From a virus: 21,928 nt of DNA. The DNA is taken from IMG/VR virus record IMGVR_UViG_3300036651_001461, positions 1-21,928 of that record; one strand, 5' to 3'. The translations under genes were made by a program, and so were the position numbers. Positions 6,563 through 15,049 of this stretch are shown one piece after another (within the stretch, counting starts at the first letter, position 1; each line of letters opens with the position of its first letter). A model generated the notes under the pieces. The model saw nothing but the letters and a program-made list of their open reading frames with translations, made no database searches and was not told the DNA's origin.

Positions 6563-7182
6563 TGCCTAAACTCAAGACTTATGATGCCAGCACAAGTACG
6601 TGGGTGACCCTTGCTGACGTTGCTACCGTAGGCCCAACAGGCGCTACTGGACCTACGGGTGCGACTGGAGCGACTGGCGCAACGGGGGCGACTGGAGCAG
6701 CTGGGACTAATGGACTAGGAGTACCTTCCGGCGGCACGACAAACCAAGTTCTCAAAAAGAACTCAAGTACGAATAATGATACTTCATGGGCTAGTCTCGT
6801 GGACCTAGTTTACCCAGTTGGCGCGATTTACATGAGTGTCGTCAACACAAGTCCCGCTACTCTGTTTGGCGGCACCTGGAGTGTCTGGGGGACTGGTCAA
6901 GTGCCAGTCGGCGTCGATACCGGGCAGACCGAGTTTGCAACCGTCGAACATACTGGCGGAGAAAAGACACACACTCTGACGACGACCGAAATGCCAAGCC
7001 ACGCCCATGACCAATATGTGACTGCCAACAGTGGTAGTGCCGCCATCCGTAGAGACTACCAGTCGGATGGTGCGTCCGCCAACTTCCCTCAGGGTAACCA
7101 AGGTGGTTCAACGGGCGGTGGCGGTGCACATAATAACCTCCAGCCGTACATCACCTGTTACATGTGGAAGAGGACTGCTTAA
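6562..7182 (+). CDS. Tail-collar protein with collagen-like stalk, copy 2
   Basis: The start is ATG 6562, which overlaps the upstream TAA; a GTG at 6544 in the same frame is less likely. The product is 206 residues. A short N-terminal head (PKLKTYDASTSTWVTLADVA) is followed by about nine Gly-X-Y triplets (GPTGATGPTGATGATG and on to residue about 51), a collagen-like trimerising stalk. The linker VPSGGTTNQVLKKNSSTNN is common in phage fibres. Residues about 82-206 are a collar domain: LVYPVGAIYMSVVNTSPATL, FGGTWSVWGTGQVPVG, EMPSHAHD with the H-x-H metal pair, and HNNLQPYITCYMWKRTA. It is probably a second, alternative tip for host binding, stacked after copy 1. Confidence 0.85.
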   Translation: MPKLKTYDASTSTWVTLADVATVGPTGATGPTGATGATGATGATGAAGTNGLGVPSGGTTNQVLKKNSSTNNDTSWASLVDLVYPVGAIYMSVVNTSPATLFGGTWSVWGTGQVPVGVDTGQTEFATVEHTGGEKTHTLTTTEMPSHAHDQYVTANSGSAAIRRDYQSDGASANFPQGNQGGSTGGGGAHNNLQPYITCYMWKRTA

Positions 7183-7418
7183 TGAACAACCAATACCAAC
7201 CGATTGATGTGGATAAGGCCGCCTACGCGGGAAATGATGAAGGTTACCAAATAACACTTATAACCGCCTACCAGTTGGGAGAGGACGCCACTATTGAAAC
7301 CCCCTGGGGGGAGGCACTTCTAAAAGCGGATACCTATCTTGTGACCAATGCAGCAGGAGAAATGTTCGGACTCGACCCGGCCTCGTTCGAGCGCGAATAT
7401 AAACCAGCCGAAAATTAA
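7182..7418 (+). CDS. Small phage protein (78 aa), PGDYG-like
   Basis: ATG 7182 overlaps the upstream TAA (TAATG); the frame is also open from a GTG at 7164, but no ribosome site supports that start. The second half (ETPWGEALLKADTYLVTNAA, GEMFGLDPASFEREYKPAE) resembles small phage proteins with the pattern 'PGDYLVT-x-GE-x-Y-x-V-x-x-x-x-F-x-x-x-Y', which sit beside tail-fibre genes. Their function is unknown. The match is by eye. It could be a fibre chaperone or a tip accessory; nothing in the sequence proves this. Confidence 0.6.
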   Translation: MNNQYQPIDVDKAAYAGNDEGYQITLITAYQLGEDATIETPWGEALLKADTYLVTNAAGEMFGLDPASFEREYKPAEN

Positions 7419-7438
7419 AAGGAGGCATTGGGTCAGAT

Positions 7439-9313
7439 ATGCTCGGCTTCACCCCGATTTCCAACGCTCCACTTGATTCCACTGGAGGCAACGTCTTCCA
7501 GAAAGTTCTGGCGGGGGTCGCCAGTTTTCTGGGCGGTATCGCCCACACCCACCGGTTTGCGAAGGCTTTGACCGCCGCCTTATCGTTTGTAGGTAGCGTC
7601 AAGCGCAACCTCACCAAGAAACTGGCCGCAACTCTGAATTTTACTGGTGCCATATCCAAGGTCTGGTCTACCATCTCAGCGGGCCTGAGTTTTGCGGGTA
7701 GTCTTGGTGTGGTATACATTCCCCCGGCCATTGCCCAGGCCCTCTCGGGCGGCTTATCATTCGTCGGGGCAGTTAGCCGTCGCACAGCCAAACACCACAC
7801 AGCTAGTCTAAGTCCGGCGGGGGCGATAACACGCGGATTAAACAGGGGTCTAACTGCCTCCTTGTCCTTTGTAGGCGGGGTCGCAAAATCTACGGCTAAG
7901 AAGTTAAGCGCTAGTCTCAGCCCGAGCGCGGTGCTCACTCAAATACGGGTCTTTGTCCAGACGTTCACGGGGGTTTTATCATACACCGGGAGTCTGGCAC
8001 GCGTTGCTCACTACGCCCGAGCACTGACGGCGACCCTCAGTTTTACCGGCGCCATCCAGCGGGCAATCAGCAAGAAGCTAGTAGCCGTACTGTCGTTCAG
8101 CGGCACTGTCAAGAAGCAGTTAAGTAGGGTACTTAACTCCACTGTCTCTTTTGCGGGCAGCGTGCTACACCCCCACAACGCCGTCAAAGCCTTCAGCGCA
8201 GCACTCTCCTTCAGCGGTAACTTCGTCCGCGGCGCCGCCCACTTCCGCACCCTGACGGCTGGGCTAGGGTTCACCGGCAGTATCAACCGGCTATCCACCC
8301 ACTTTGTGTCTGGTGCGCTGGGCCTGAGTGGCGCCGTGACCCAACAGGCCAGTCGACTCCTTACTGGGACGGTAGCGTTTAGCGGGAAGGTCAGCCGGGC
8401 CGTCAGTCATAAACTCGGCGCCGCCCTCAACTTCGTCGGCAGCCTGCTCCGGGGGGCAGCCTTCTTCCGCAATCTGACCGGGAGCCTGTCCTTCACCGGT
8501 AGCCTTAGTCAAGCTCGAGCATTTCTCAAAAGCTTGACGGCTACCCTGAGGTTCAGCGGTGCGCTGTCATCTGTATGGGGGATTGTCTCTTCCTTCCTGT
8601 CTTTCTCCAGTAGTCTCGTCGCCGTCTTTCTCCCCTCCGGTGCCGTCCAGAAGATAGTAACTTCTAATTTGTCGTTTACTGGAGGGCTGACCCGTCAGTC
8701 GGTATTCCACCGGGCGTTGAGTGCTGGGTTGTCATTCTCGGGGAGCATTCGTCGGAATCTCAGCAAACACTTGAATGCCAGTTTCAGTTTTGCAGCTACT
8801 TTCTCCAGGGCGTTTCCTCAACTACTAGTTGCTAGTCTCGGTTTCAGTACCAACTTACGGCGAGCCACCACGGCTAAACTAACAAGTGCCCTGACCTTCG
8901 CTGCCAACCTTATCCCCGGTAGTTTCTTTCACCGCAGTTTCAGCGCGGCACTGACATTCGTTGGTAACATAACACCAGGACGGCTCATCTGGACGCGGAT
9001 TCAAACCACCATATTTGGCAATAGTACCCAGGGGAAGGTCTTGGGTAACGGCACGACCAGTAGCGTTCAATCCTCCAATACGGTAGATAAGGTCAGCTCC
9101 GGCACCAAGACGACCACCATCCAGACGGGCATCGTCAGCGCGGCGGAAAACGGCAGCACCACCACCGACCAGGTAGCGGGCGGGACAAATGTTGCACAGG
9201 CCGATGGAGGTGCTACAATAGAGTCAGTAACGTCAGGAACAAAAACAAATGAAACGAAAAGCGGCGGTACTTCTACCACCCTCACCGGTAGCGACAATCA
9301 GGGAGCGGTCTGA
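7439..9313 (+). CDS. Large repeat protein: ~26 tandem 18-residue repeats
   Basis: The 624 residues are almost wholly repeats. Residues about 19-535 hold roughly 26 units, mostly 18 (range about 17-22) long, with the consensus LTAxLSFTGSLxRxxxKx: a hydrophobic strand-like half (LSFTGSL) and a basic Ser/Thr/Lys/Arg half. Residues 536-624 switch to a Gly/Thr/Ser-rich region with three T-x-[DE]-x-V-x-x-G-T copies (about 548, 575 and 593). No catalytic motif or signal peptide is visible. The regular alternation suggests a beta-solenoid or beta-hairpin fibre, and the neighbours (collar proteins, BppU-like protein) suggest a tail appendage. I do not recognise a named family. The GGAGG site (7421-7425) lies an unusually long 13 bases from ATG 7439, and no closer in-frame start exists. 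The stop overlaps the next start (TGATG). Confidence 0.75.
   Translation: MLGFTPISNAPLDSTGGNVFQKVLAGVASFLGGIAHTHRFAKALTAALSFVGSVKRNLTKKLAATLNFTGAISKVWSTISAGLSFAGSLGVVYIPPAIAQALSGGLSFVGAVSRRTAKHHTASLSPAGAITRGLNRGLTASLSFVGGVAKSTAKKLSASLSPSAVLTQIRVFVQTFTGVLSYTGSLARVAHYARALTATLSFTGAIQRAISKKLVAVLSFSGTVKKQLSRVLNSTVSFAGSVLHPHNAVKAFSAALSFSGNFVRGAAHFRTLTAGLGFTGSINRLSTHFVSGALGLSGAVTQQASRLLTGTVAFSGKVSRAVSHKLGAALNFVGSLLRGAAFFRNLTGSLSFTGSLSQARAFLKSLTATLRFSGALSSVWGIVSSFLSFSSSLVAVFLPSGAVQKIVTSNLSFTGGLTRQSVFHRALSAGLSFSGSIRRNLSKHLNASFSFAATFSRAFPQLLVASLGFSTNLRRATTAKLTSALTFAANLIPGSFFHRSFSAALTFVGNITPGRLIWTRIQTTIFGNSTQGKVLGNGTTSSVQSSNTVDKVSSGTKTTTIQTGIVSAAENGSTTTDQVAGGTNVAQADGGATIESVTSGTKTNETKSGGTSTTLTGSDNQGAV
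7496..9043 (+). repeat. Array of ~26 protein-level 18-codon repeats
   Basis: Units of about 54 bp (51-66) repeat within the 7439 gene. They are conserved at the protein level (LxAxLSFxGxLxR) but strongly diverged in DNA, so they look like an old, selected array rather than a recent slippage product. Some units carry 3-4 extra residues before the next one (for example the unit with VVYIPPAIAQA and the one with FLPSGAVQK). Confidence 0.7.
9192..9219 (+). promoter_or_regulatory. Strong candidate promoter inside the repeat gene
   Basis: TTGCAC (9192-9197), a 16-base spacer, and an extended -10 TGCTACAAT (9211-9219). A start near 9226 would transcribe the BppU-like gene (9313) and the ejection genes behind it. 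It is the best -35/-10 pair I see in the window. It falls in the coding sequence of the C-terminal Gly/Thr repeats, so chance cannot be excluded. Confidence 0.5.
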
Positions 9314-9639
9314 TGGCAGCGCTTAAAACAGTCGCCGGGAACACCGCACCGCAGTACCAGATTACCTGTGCCCGACCCGATGGCACCGTCATTAACCTGA
9401 CCAGTTGTACGGTCAAGGTGTATCTCTATCTTAATAAGACCCAGCAAAACACCGGCCACGAATCGTCCACGGTCAGTATAATCAACCCTCTAACAGGGGC
9501 TATCGGCTGGCAACCGGCCACCGGTGACTTCAGCCAGAAGGGCCAGTACCGGGCCAACATCCAGATTACCTATCCCGACGCCAGCGTCGAGGTGCTGTTC
9601 GACCAAGCCTTATTCCAAGTCAGGAGTCTTATCCAATGA
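9313..9639 (+). CDS. BppU-like N-terminal Ig-fold protein (108 aa)
   Basis: ATG 9313 overlaps the upstream TGA and has GGGAG 7 bases before it. The protein reads as one beta-sandwich: NTAPQYQITCARPDGTVINL, then SCTVKVYLYLN, a central N-P-L-T-G-A-I-G-W-Q-P-A-T-G-D and finally KGQYRANIQITYPDASVEVL. The order 'ligand strand, D-G-T-x-x-x-L-T, N-x-x-T-G-x-x-x-W, G-D-x-x-x-x-G-x-Y-x-A' matches the N-terminal domain of baseplate upper protein BppU and its many stand-alone relatives. In lactococcal siphoviruses that domain anchors receptor-binding proteins to the baseplate. Here it may link the repeat fibre or other appendages to the tail. The stop overlaps the next ATG (ATGA). Confidence 0.7.
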   Translation: MAALKTVAGNTAPQYQITCARPDGTVINLTSCTVKVYLYLNKTQQNTGHESSTVSIINPLTGAIGWQPATGDFSQKGQYRANIQITYPDASVEVLFDQALFQVRSLIQ

Positions 9640-10697
9640 GCATTTCAATCGCTCCGTCCGGGCAAAATAACAGCGGACTATATCTCACTCCCAACCCGGC
9701 AGGCGCCGCAACCCCTATGCAGTACCATCAGACCGGTGGCGTCAACGGCAGCACTGCAGCCACTTTCGGCCCCGGACCGGCCATACACGCAGCAGGTGCC
9801 TCTGGTGGAGGTGGTGCAGGCGGAGGAGGCGGCGGTACTACTGCTGCTCAGCAAGCTGCTGCTGCGGCTGCAACGGCCACCGCCCAGAACGAGACGCGCT
9901 ACCACCAGAACCTGAATGCCGATATGGGTACTATTAACTCCGGCATTGATAGCGGTGCTGGCGATTACCGACAATCCATCCTCGACGCCTTCAACGGAAG
10001 CGGTGGTTTCAAGAGTCAACAGGCAGATGTAGATAACGAAGGCGTACAAAACGAACTCGCTAAGCGCACCGGTATGCAAGGCGTCCGTGACATGGTGAAC
10101 AACGGTATCCAGGGCGGCGGTGTCATCTTAGATAACGCCGGGGCCGGTACTTCCAGCGCCGGGGAAGCCCTGGCCCGAGCTTACGGAGTCGAAGGCCGCC
10201 AGCAAGCCAGTAAAGTCGGCAGTCAGTACGCCCAGGGGCAGAACCAAATCTCCACCGACCAAGGGAAGCTCAACACTTCCGAAGACAACTTTATGAACGT
10301 CGATGAACCGACCAAGAAGGCGGACGTCATTAACGGTATCGTCTCAAGCGCCAACCAGGCCCTGACGTATCTCTCGGCCATGTTCGCCAGTGCTAACTTG
10401 CCCGACCAAATCGACCTCGCCAAGCAAATGGCGGACATCAAGGCCCGGGCTACGGCAGCCCTCGGACAGTACGATGGACAGATAACTAGTTCTCGCGGCG
10501 CCAATGCGCCGATGAGCCAGGACGCCCTCAGCGCCAAGGCAGCTGATTTGTTCTCCAAGGGCACTGCGCCAGCGAAGGAGTTCAACTATACCTCTGAGGC
10601 TCCGGCAACGCTCAACGGCTCTGGTCCGAGCGCTTCCAGTCTGCCAATCTACATTAGTTCACCCGGCAACAAGAACGATAACGGCATCCCAACCTAA
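9636..10697 (+). CDS. Putative internal virion (ejection) protein, Gly/Ala-rich
   Basis: This 353-residue protein starts in an ATGA overlap, with AGGAG at 9622-9626. Residues 1-65 are Gly/Pro/Ser-rich, followed by a low-complexity run of Gly then Ala (about 50-85). From about 85 on the sequence is polar and helical (Gln, Asn, Ala, Asp), with segments such as DPTK-like turns and ADVINGIVSSANQALTYLSA that could be amphipathic. This composition, and its place just before a giant virion protein, match podovirus ejection proteins of the T7 gp14/gp15 kind, which leave the capsid to form a channel for DNA across the envelope. No sequence homology to them is claimed. The C-terminal 40 residues are Ser/Pro/Asn-rich. 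Confidence 0.6.
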   Translation: MSISIAPSGQNNSGLYLTPNPAGAATPMQYHQTGGVNGSTAATFGPGPAIHAAGASGGGGAGGGGGGTTAAQQAAAAAATATAQNETRYHQNLNADMGTINSGIDSGAGDYRQSILDAFNGSGGFKSQQADVDNEGVQNELAKRTGMQGVRDMVNNGIQGGGVILDNAGAGTSSAGEALARAYGVEGRQQASKVGSQYAQGQNQISTDQGKLNTSEDNFMNVDEPTKKADVINGIVSSANQALTYLSAMFASANLPDQIDLAKQMADIKARATAALGQYDGQITSSRGANAPMSQDALSAKAADLFSKGTAPAKEFNYTSEAPATLNGSGPSASSLPIYISSPGNKNDNGIPT

Positions 10698-10706
10698 GGA
10701 GGCGCC

Positions 10707-13700
10707 ATGAATCTTGGCTTATTCCTCAAAAAGGTAGAGGGCATTCCTCAGGATATTGAACATGTTGTGGGAAACGCAGCACATGGTGTTGCGAATATGG
10801 TTAGTGGTGGAAACAACAACGCTCCCCCTGTTGCACCACAGCAAAGCGGCCCGGTTCGCGTCAATATAGCGCCCGGTGTTGCTGGCCAACCAGACCCGTC
10901 CTCGCCTGCGTCGAACCCCTTTCTGAACCCACCGCCTTCCTTCAACAACAACCGCAATGTCGGCGAGAAAGTCTTCGACCAACTCAACCCCTTCGATAAC
11001 GGCCGGACCTTCACGAACGCCAAACCAAAGAACAACCGCTCAGTAATCGGGCAGGCCACCCACAACATGGGCACCGATATTGCTGGAGACTTAACGTATA
11101 AACCATTTGTTCAGGCTCCCTGGCAAGCCGGAACGGCAATGGGCAACACCATTACCGACCTACGCACCGGCAACAAACTCGCCCTGCCGCAGGACAGTTC
11201 ACAAATTCTACCCGACCTAGCTCAGACCGGGCCCGGATTCCTTCCCTCACAAGCCGTCAACGCAGGGAGTGGTACATTTAAAGAACTAAAAGCTGGGGTC
11301 GAAGCCCTTAAGGGAAACAAGCCTGCAGCCCTGCGAGACGCCAAGGCGGGACTGGGAAACCTCAATCAGACTGTGGCTGGCCAGTTGGTTAGTCCTGCTG
11401 AATACGGTATCGCCAACGCGGTTCACGCAACGCCGGAACAAGAACAAGCTATTGGGCTTAATCCGGACGCCACGGGCGCCCAGAAGTATATAGGGAACCC
11501 AATAGTGGGTGCCGCAGGGGTTATTGGCGCCGCCGCCGGGGTCAGAGGCGGTGTGGATATGATTCGCGGGAAAGGGGCTGTAGACCCTGCTGCCCAGGCC
11601 GTGCTTGACCATGCCACCGCAAATGGCCACACGGTCGGAGATATTAAAGATAATCCTTTCCTTAACCCCGACCGGACCGCATTGAACAGTGGGGACAAGC
11701 CTGACGCCGGTCTTTTGACGAAGGGCCAGAATAGCGTGCAAGCTCCCGGAGAAGTTCCGACTGAGAGTGCTCCTGTCCGTGAACCCGCGGCACCCGCCAA
11801 CACGCCATTTGGTGGTATCAACAAAGCCATCAACGACATGATGGACCACTACAACTCGGACGCTGAGAACCCTGGGTTTGGGGTTGCCAACATTGCCGAG
11901 ACCGCTAAGGCCGCCATGCGCCGTGGCACCAAACTGGCCGGGGGACTGTGGAGGGAAATCAATAAGCAGTTCGATAAACCCGGCCGTGAGGCCATTGCTG
12001 ACTACCTGGAAGGTATCGATAACCCCGACCTGACGCCGGAAGGCAAAGCCGTCGGTGACGCCCTGAAACCACTCATGGCTCGGGCACATGACGTCCGCCG
12101 AGAAGTTGACCCGAACGTCGGGCACGTTACAGATTACCTGCCTCGTGTACTGCGTGGCGGCAAGGGTTCCTCCGGAAAGAGTGGCTTGCTCGGTGCACTC
12201 CACGATATCATGGACCTCGGAAATCTCAACTCTGTCTTCTCCCGCCGTCGCCAAGTCGGTAAGTTCGTTGGCAGTGATGGCTCGGTATTGTTCGGCCGCC
12301 AGCGAGACCACGGTATCGTTGAGCACAAAAGCGGTGAACTCAGTAATAACCGGAGCGGCGCTAACCGGGTAACGTATCAGCGCGCGCCCACTACTACCCG
12401 CGAACTCGAAGCGAACCTGCCTATCAAGTTCCACCACAGTGTGGGGCGGCTCATGTCTATCTACCATAGTGATACCGCCGGGCTGCAGGCCCGCCACGCG
12501 GCTATCCAGGAACTGACCAAGAATCCCATGGAGCATGGGCTGTATACGAAACAACAGGTCGAGTCCGGCATGGCTGTCCCGGATGATATCCGTGAACTCG
12601 ACATCCCCGGGTTGCGTGACGAGAACGGTGAGAAGTTCTGGGCCAGTTCCAAGGCTACAAAGTATCTGGAGCGGGACCAGATGTTTGGCCGCCCAGATTC
12701 CCGAACTCTCGCGGGCAAGGCATATGACGCCGTGGCTAGTACAGCTACCCAGTTCATCGTGCTTAACCCTGTCTTCCACGGTGCTAACCAGCTCGTCCAG
12801 GCCTCGATTGCGGCCGGTAACATCTCCGGACGGGGCGGCGGATGGATAAGATTAACCTCACACATCTTTAGCAAGATTACCGATGATGACATCGTGGAGT
12901 ACATGTCCCATAAGGACGCCGCCATTCCAGATTACGGTAGCAGTCTGGAGAACATCCTCAGCAAGGCTAGTTTCGGCGCCACCAAACTGAACTCCAAAGC
13001 CATGGCCGCCATTGAGCTGCGACTTCGGGTAGCGCTATATAAAGCCAGTATCGAGGGCAAAATGGACCCCGATGCTGCGATTAAGAACATCAACACCTTC
13101 ATGGGTGACGACCATCAGCTTTCTAAAGCTTCCAACCGGGTTATCCTCTTCGGTCACTACCTGAAGACCATGGGCAACGCTATCGGTCAGCAAGTCACCC
13201 ACCCAATCGAGAATAAGGGGGCCAATGCCAACACTGCCATGGTCGCCGCATTGCTCATGGGCACCAGCAGCCAGTACCAGAAGTTCCTCGGTAACAAGAA
13301 CGCCTACGTGCGCCTGCCGGGTGAACTCGGCCTCATTAAGGAAGGTGTCAAAGCGGTCGGCGAAGTGAAGTCCGGCGCTATCCCGAGCGTCGTCACCAAC
13401 CACATTAACCCGGTGGCCAAGGAAGTTATTCAGCAATCTATCCCGGGTGGTGGTATGGACTTGTTCACGAAGCAGAAGGTCACCGACACGCAGCCTATCA
13501 AGGTAGGAGGCGTCAGCCTCGGGGCGCGGGGGACGCACGCCGTCAACTCACTCGTAGCCCCCATGCAACAGGTCGAGCAAGGTGCCAGCGGCAAGCGTTC
13601 GCCAGGAGAACTGGCCGAAAACCAGCTTGGATTATACTCGCCGCACGCCAAGGGTTACCAGGCAGCGCCGTCGGGGAAGGCTAACTTCATCAATACCAAG

Positions 13701-15035
13701 GGCTCCATTAAGGATAAGTACGGCAACGACCCCACGGGCTACCAGCAACAGCAGAACTACTTCAAGGGCCTCGACACTCTCAAGGGCCAGTTTGCCCATG
13801 ACAAACCGTCTACCGATGAACTGAACAAATATCTGGACCGCGAAGTGGACCCTGCCACTGGCCGCAAGAAGGAAAACTCGCCGTCTGACTCGGTGTCCAA
13901 CGGTCAGGCATTGTTCCATAACGATAAGCTCCGCCAGTCTATCCAGTCCTTCGAGAAGTCCCAACCACACCACGACCCAATGTGGGACCTTAGTAATAGT
14001 CAGTTGAAAACACTCATGCAATACAAAGGTATGCATACCGGTGACGACGAAAAGACGGTACTCTATAACCGCCAGACCGACAGCAAGGGTGACAATTGGA
14101 TTCAGGACGTCGTAAACAAACAGCAGGACTACTACAATAACCTCCAGAAAGCTCCCGGCGGCCAAGCTCCCATCCCGGACCCGACCGTCTCGTCCTACCC
14201 GAAGTTCAGCCCGGCAACCCAGAAATTACTCGACCAATATGATGCGGGTGACGCGGCAACGAAGACCCAGCTTATTCAGGACCATGGCGCGGAACTCTCG
14301 ACTGCCTGGAAACAGAAAGCTCAGTGGACGAACCGGATGCGAGCGGCTGAGGGCGCACTGCAGAAGAACGATTACCCGGTGGCTGACGCCGAGACCCAGG
14401 CCATCATGGACCAGTACAACGCCCTGCCGAAAAGTAAAAGCGGCGGCAACACCGACCCGGCTACTATGCACGCCCGTTCCAACTGGATTAAGGCCAACCC
14501 TGCTGCCTACGCGAAGATGCAGAACTACCTCGCGCAGGCTAGTATGAACAGCCTCATCGACAACGCTGCCATGGCCCAGTTCAAGGGCACGACTCCGGAC
14601 CAGAAACTGCTCGGAGACATTAAGAACGTTGGCCAGTATGACCTGGCCCAGAACCCTGACGGTACGTTAGCAGTCCTGGGGTCTCCTGGTGTACAGCCGA
14701 AAGCCGTCAGTCTCAACAGCAGTTCCAGTGGTAGTGGGTCGAAGTCGTCCGCCACCCTCTCCAAATTCATCGCTAACGAGAAGTCCGCCTCCCAAGCACG
14801 GGATGCCGAGCACGCCGCCAAGGCTTCCAACAATGTCGTCAAGGGGGTTAAGCGAACTGCCCGGCTCAAGGGTTCCAAGCGGATGAGTATCCACATGCGC
14901 GGCGAGACCCGCGTCCGGCCATTCCGGGTCAAAGGCGCGACGCTCAAACCTCGCAGCATCAGTAAGCGACCTGCCATGATGAACAAGGCGAGCCATAGCT
15001 TGAATACCCGTAACCATGCTAAGCTAAGGACATAA
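10707..15035 (+). CDS. Giant internal virion protein (1442 aa), ejection-type
   Basis: ATG 10707 has a strong AAGGAGG site 4 bases upstream. Residues 1-370 are Pro/Asn/Gly-rich and largely extended, with a Gly/Ala hydrophobic patch at about 260-285 (VGAAGVIGAAAGVRGGVDMI). Residues about 375-900 look folded and resemble phage large polyvalent or internal virion proteins: AREAIAD-like helices with YLEGIDNPDLTPEGKAVGDA, HVTDYLPRVLR (about 472), FIVLNPVFHGANQLVQ (about 681) and RVILFGHYLKTMGNAIGQQV. Residues 1000-1370 are Gln/Asp/Lys-rich helical sequence. The last 70 residues are very basic (GVKRTARLKGSKRMSIHM). No lytic transglycosylase Glu motif was found. Size and place parallel T7 gp16, a periplasmic/membrane DNA-ejection protein; this is inference from context. 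Confidence 0.7.
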   Translation: MNLGLFLKKVEGIPQDIEHVVGNAAHGVANMVSGGNNNAPPVAPQQSGPVRVNIAPGVAGQPDPSSPASNPFLNPPPSFNNNRNVGEKVFDQLNPFDNGRTFTNAKPKNNRSVIGQATHNMGTDIAGDLTYKPFVQAPWQAGTAMGNTITDLRTGNKLALPQDSSQILPDLAQTGPGFLPSQAVNAGSGTFKELKAGVEALKGNKPAALRDAKAGLGNLNQTVAGQLVSPAEYGIANAVHATPEQEQAIGLNPDATGAQKYIGNPIVGAAGVIGAAAGVRGGVDMIRGKGAVDPAAQAVLDHATANGHTVGDIKDNPFLNPDRTALNSGDKPDAGLLTKGQNSVQAPGEVPTESAPVREPAAPANTPFGGINKAINDMMDHYNSDAENPGFGVANIAETAKAAMRRGTKLAGGLWREINKQFDKPGREAIADYLEGIDNPDLTPEGKAVGDALKPLMARAHDVRREVDPNVGHVTDYLPRVLRGGKGSSGKSGLLGALHDIMDLGNLNSVFSRRRQVGKFVGSDGSVLFGRQRDHGIVEHKSGELSNNRSGANRVTYQRAPTTTRELEANLPIKFHHSVGRLMSIYHSDTAGLQARHAAIQELTKNPMEHGLYTKQQVESGMAVPDDIRELDIPGLRDENGEKFWASSKATKYLERDQMFGRPDSRTLAGKAYDAVASTATQFIVLNPVFHGANQLVQASIAAGNISGRGGGWIRLTSHIFSKITDDDIVEYMSHKDAAIPDYGSSLENILSKASFGATKLNSKAMAAIELRLRVALYKASIEGKMDPDAAIKNINTFMGDDHQLSKASNRVILFGHYLKTMGNAIGQQVTHPIENKGANANTAMVAALLMGTSSQYQKFLGNKNAYVRLPGELGLIKEGVKAVGEVKSGAIPSVVTNHINPVAKEVIQQSIPGGGMDLFTKQKVTDTQPIKVGGVSLGARGTHAVNSLVAPMQQVEQGASGKRSPGELAENQLGLYSPHAKGYQAAPSGKANFINTKGSIKDKYGNDPTGYQQQQNYFKGLDTLKGQFAHDKPSTDELNKYLDREVDPATGRKKENSPSDSVSNGQALFHNDKLRQSIQSFEKSQPHHDPMWDLSNSQLKTLMQYKGMHTGDDEKTVLYNRQTDSKGDNWIQDVVNKQQDYYNNLQKAPGGQAPIPDPTVSSYPKFSPATQKLLDQYDAGDAATKTQLIQDHGAELSTAWKQKAQWTNRMRAAEGALQKNDYPVADAETQAIMDQYNALPKSKSGGNTDPATMHARSNWIKANPAAYAKMQNYLAQASMNSLIDNAAMAQFKGTTPDQKLLGDIKNVGQYDLAQNPDGTLAVLGSPGVQPKAVSLNSSSSGSGSKSSATLSKFIANEKSASQARDAEHAAKASNNVVKGVKRTARLKGSKRMSIHMRGETRVRPFRVKGATLKPRSISKRPAMMNKASHSLNTRNHAKLRT

Positions 15036-15049
15036 AAGGAAAATAAACA

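Noticed and set aside
7291-7938. A 215-codon minus-strand frame under the repeat gene
   Set aside because: It mirrors the sense repeats, crosses two coupled + strand genes and has no protein-like features of its own.
11286-12779. A 497-codon open frame on the minus strand inside the giant virion gene
   Set aside because: It lies fully opposite a well-supported + strand gene, has no ribosome site or recognisable motif, and is explained by the GC-rich codon pattern of the sense gene.
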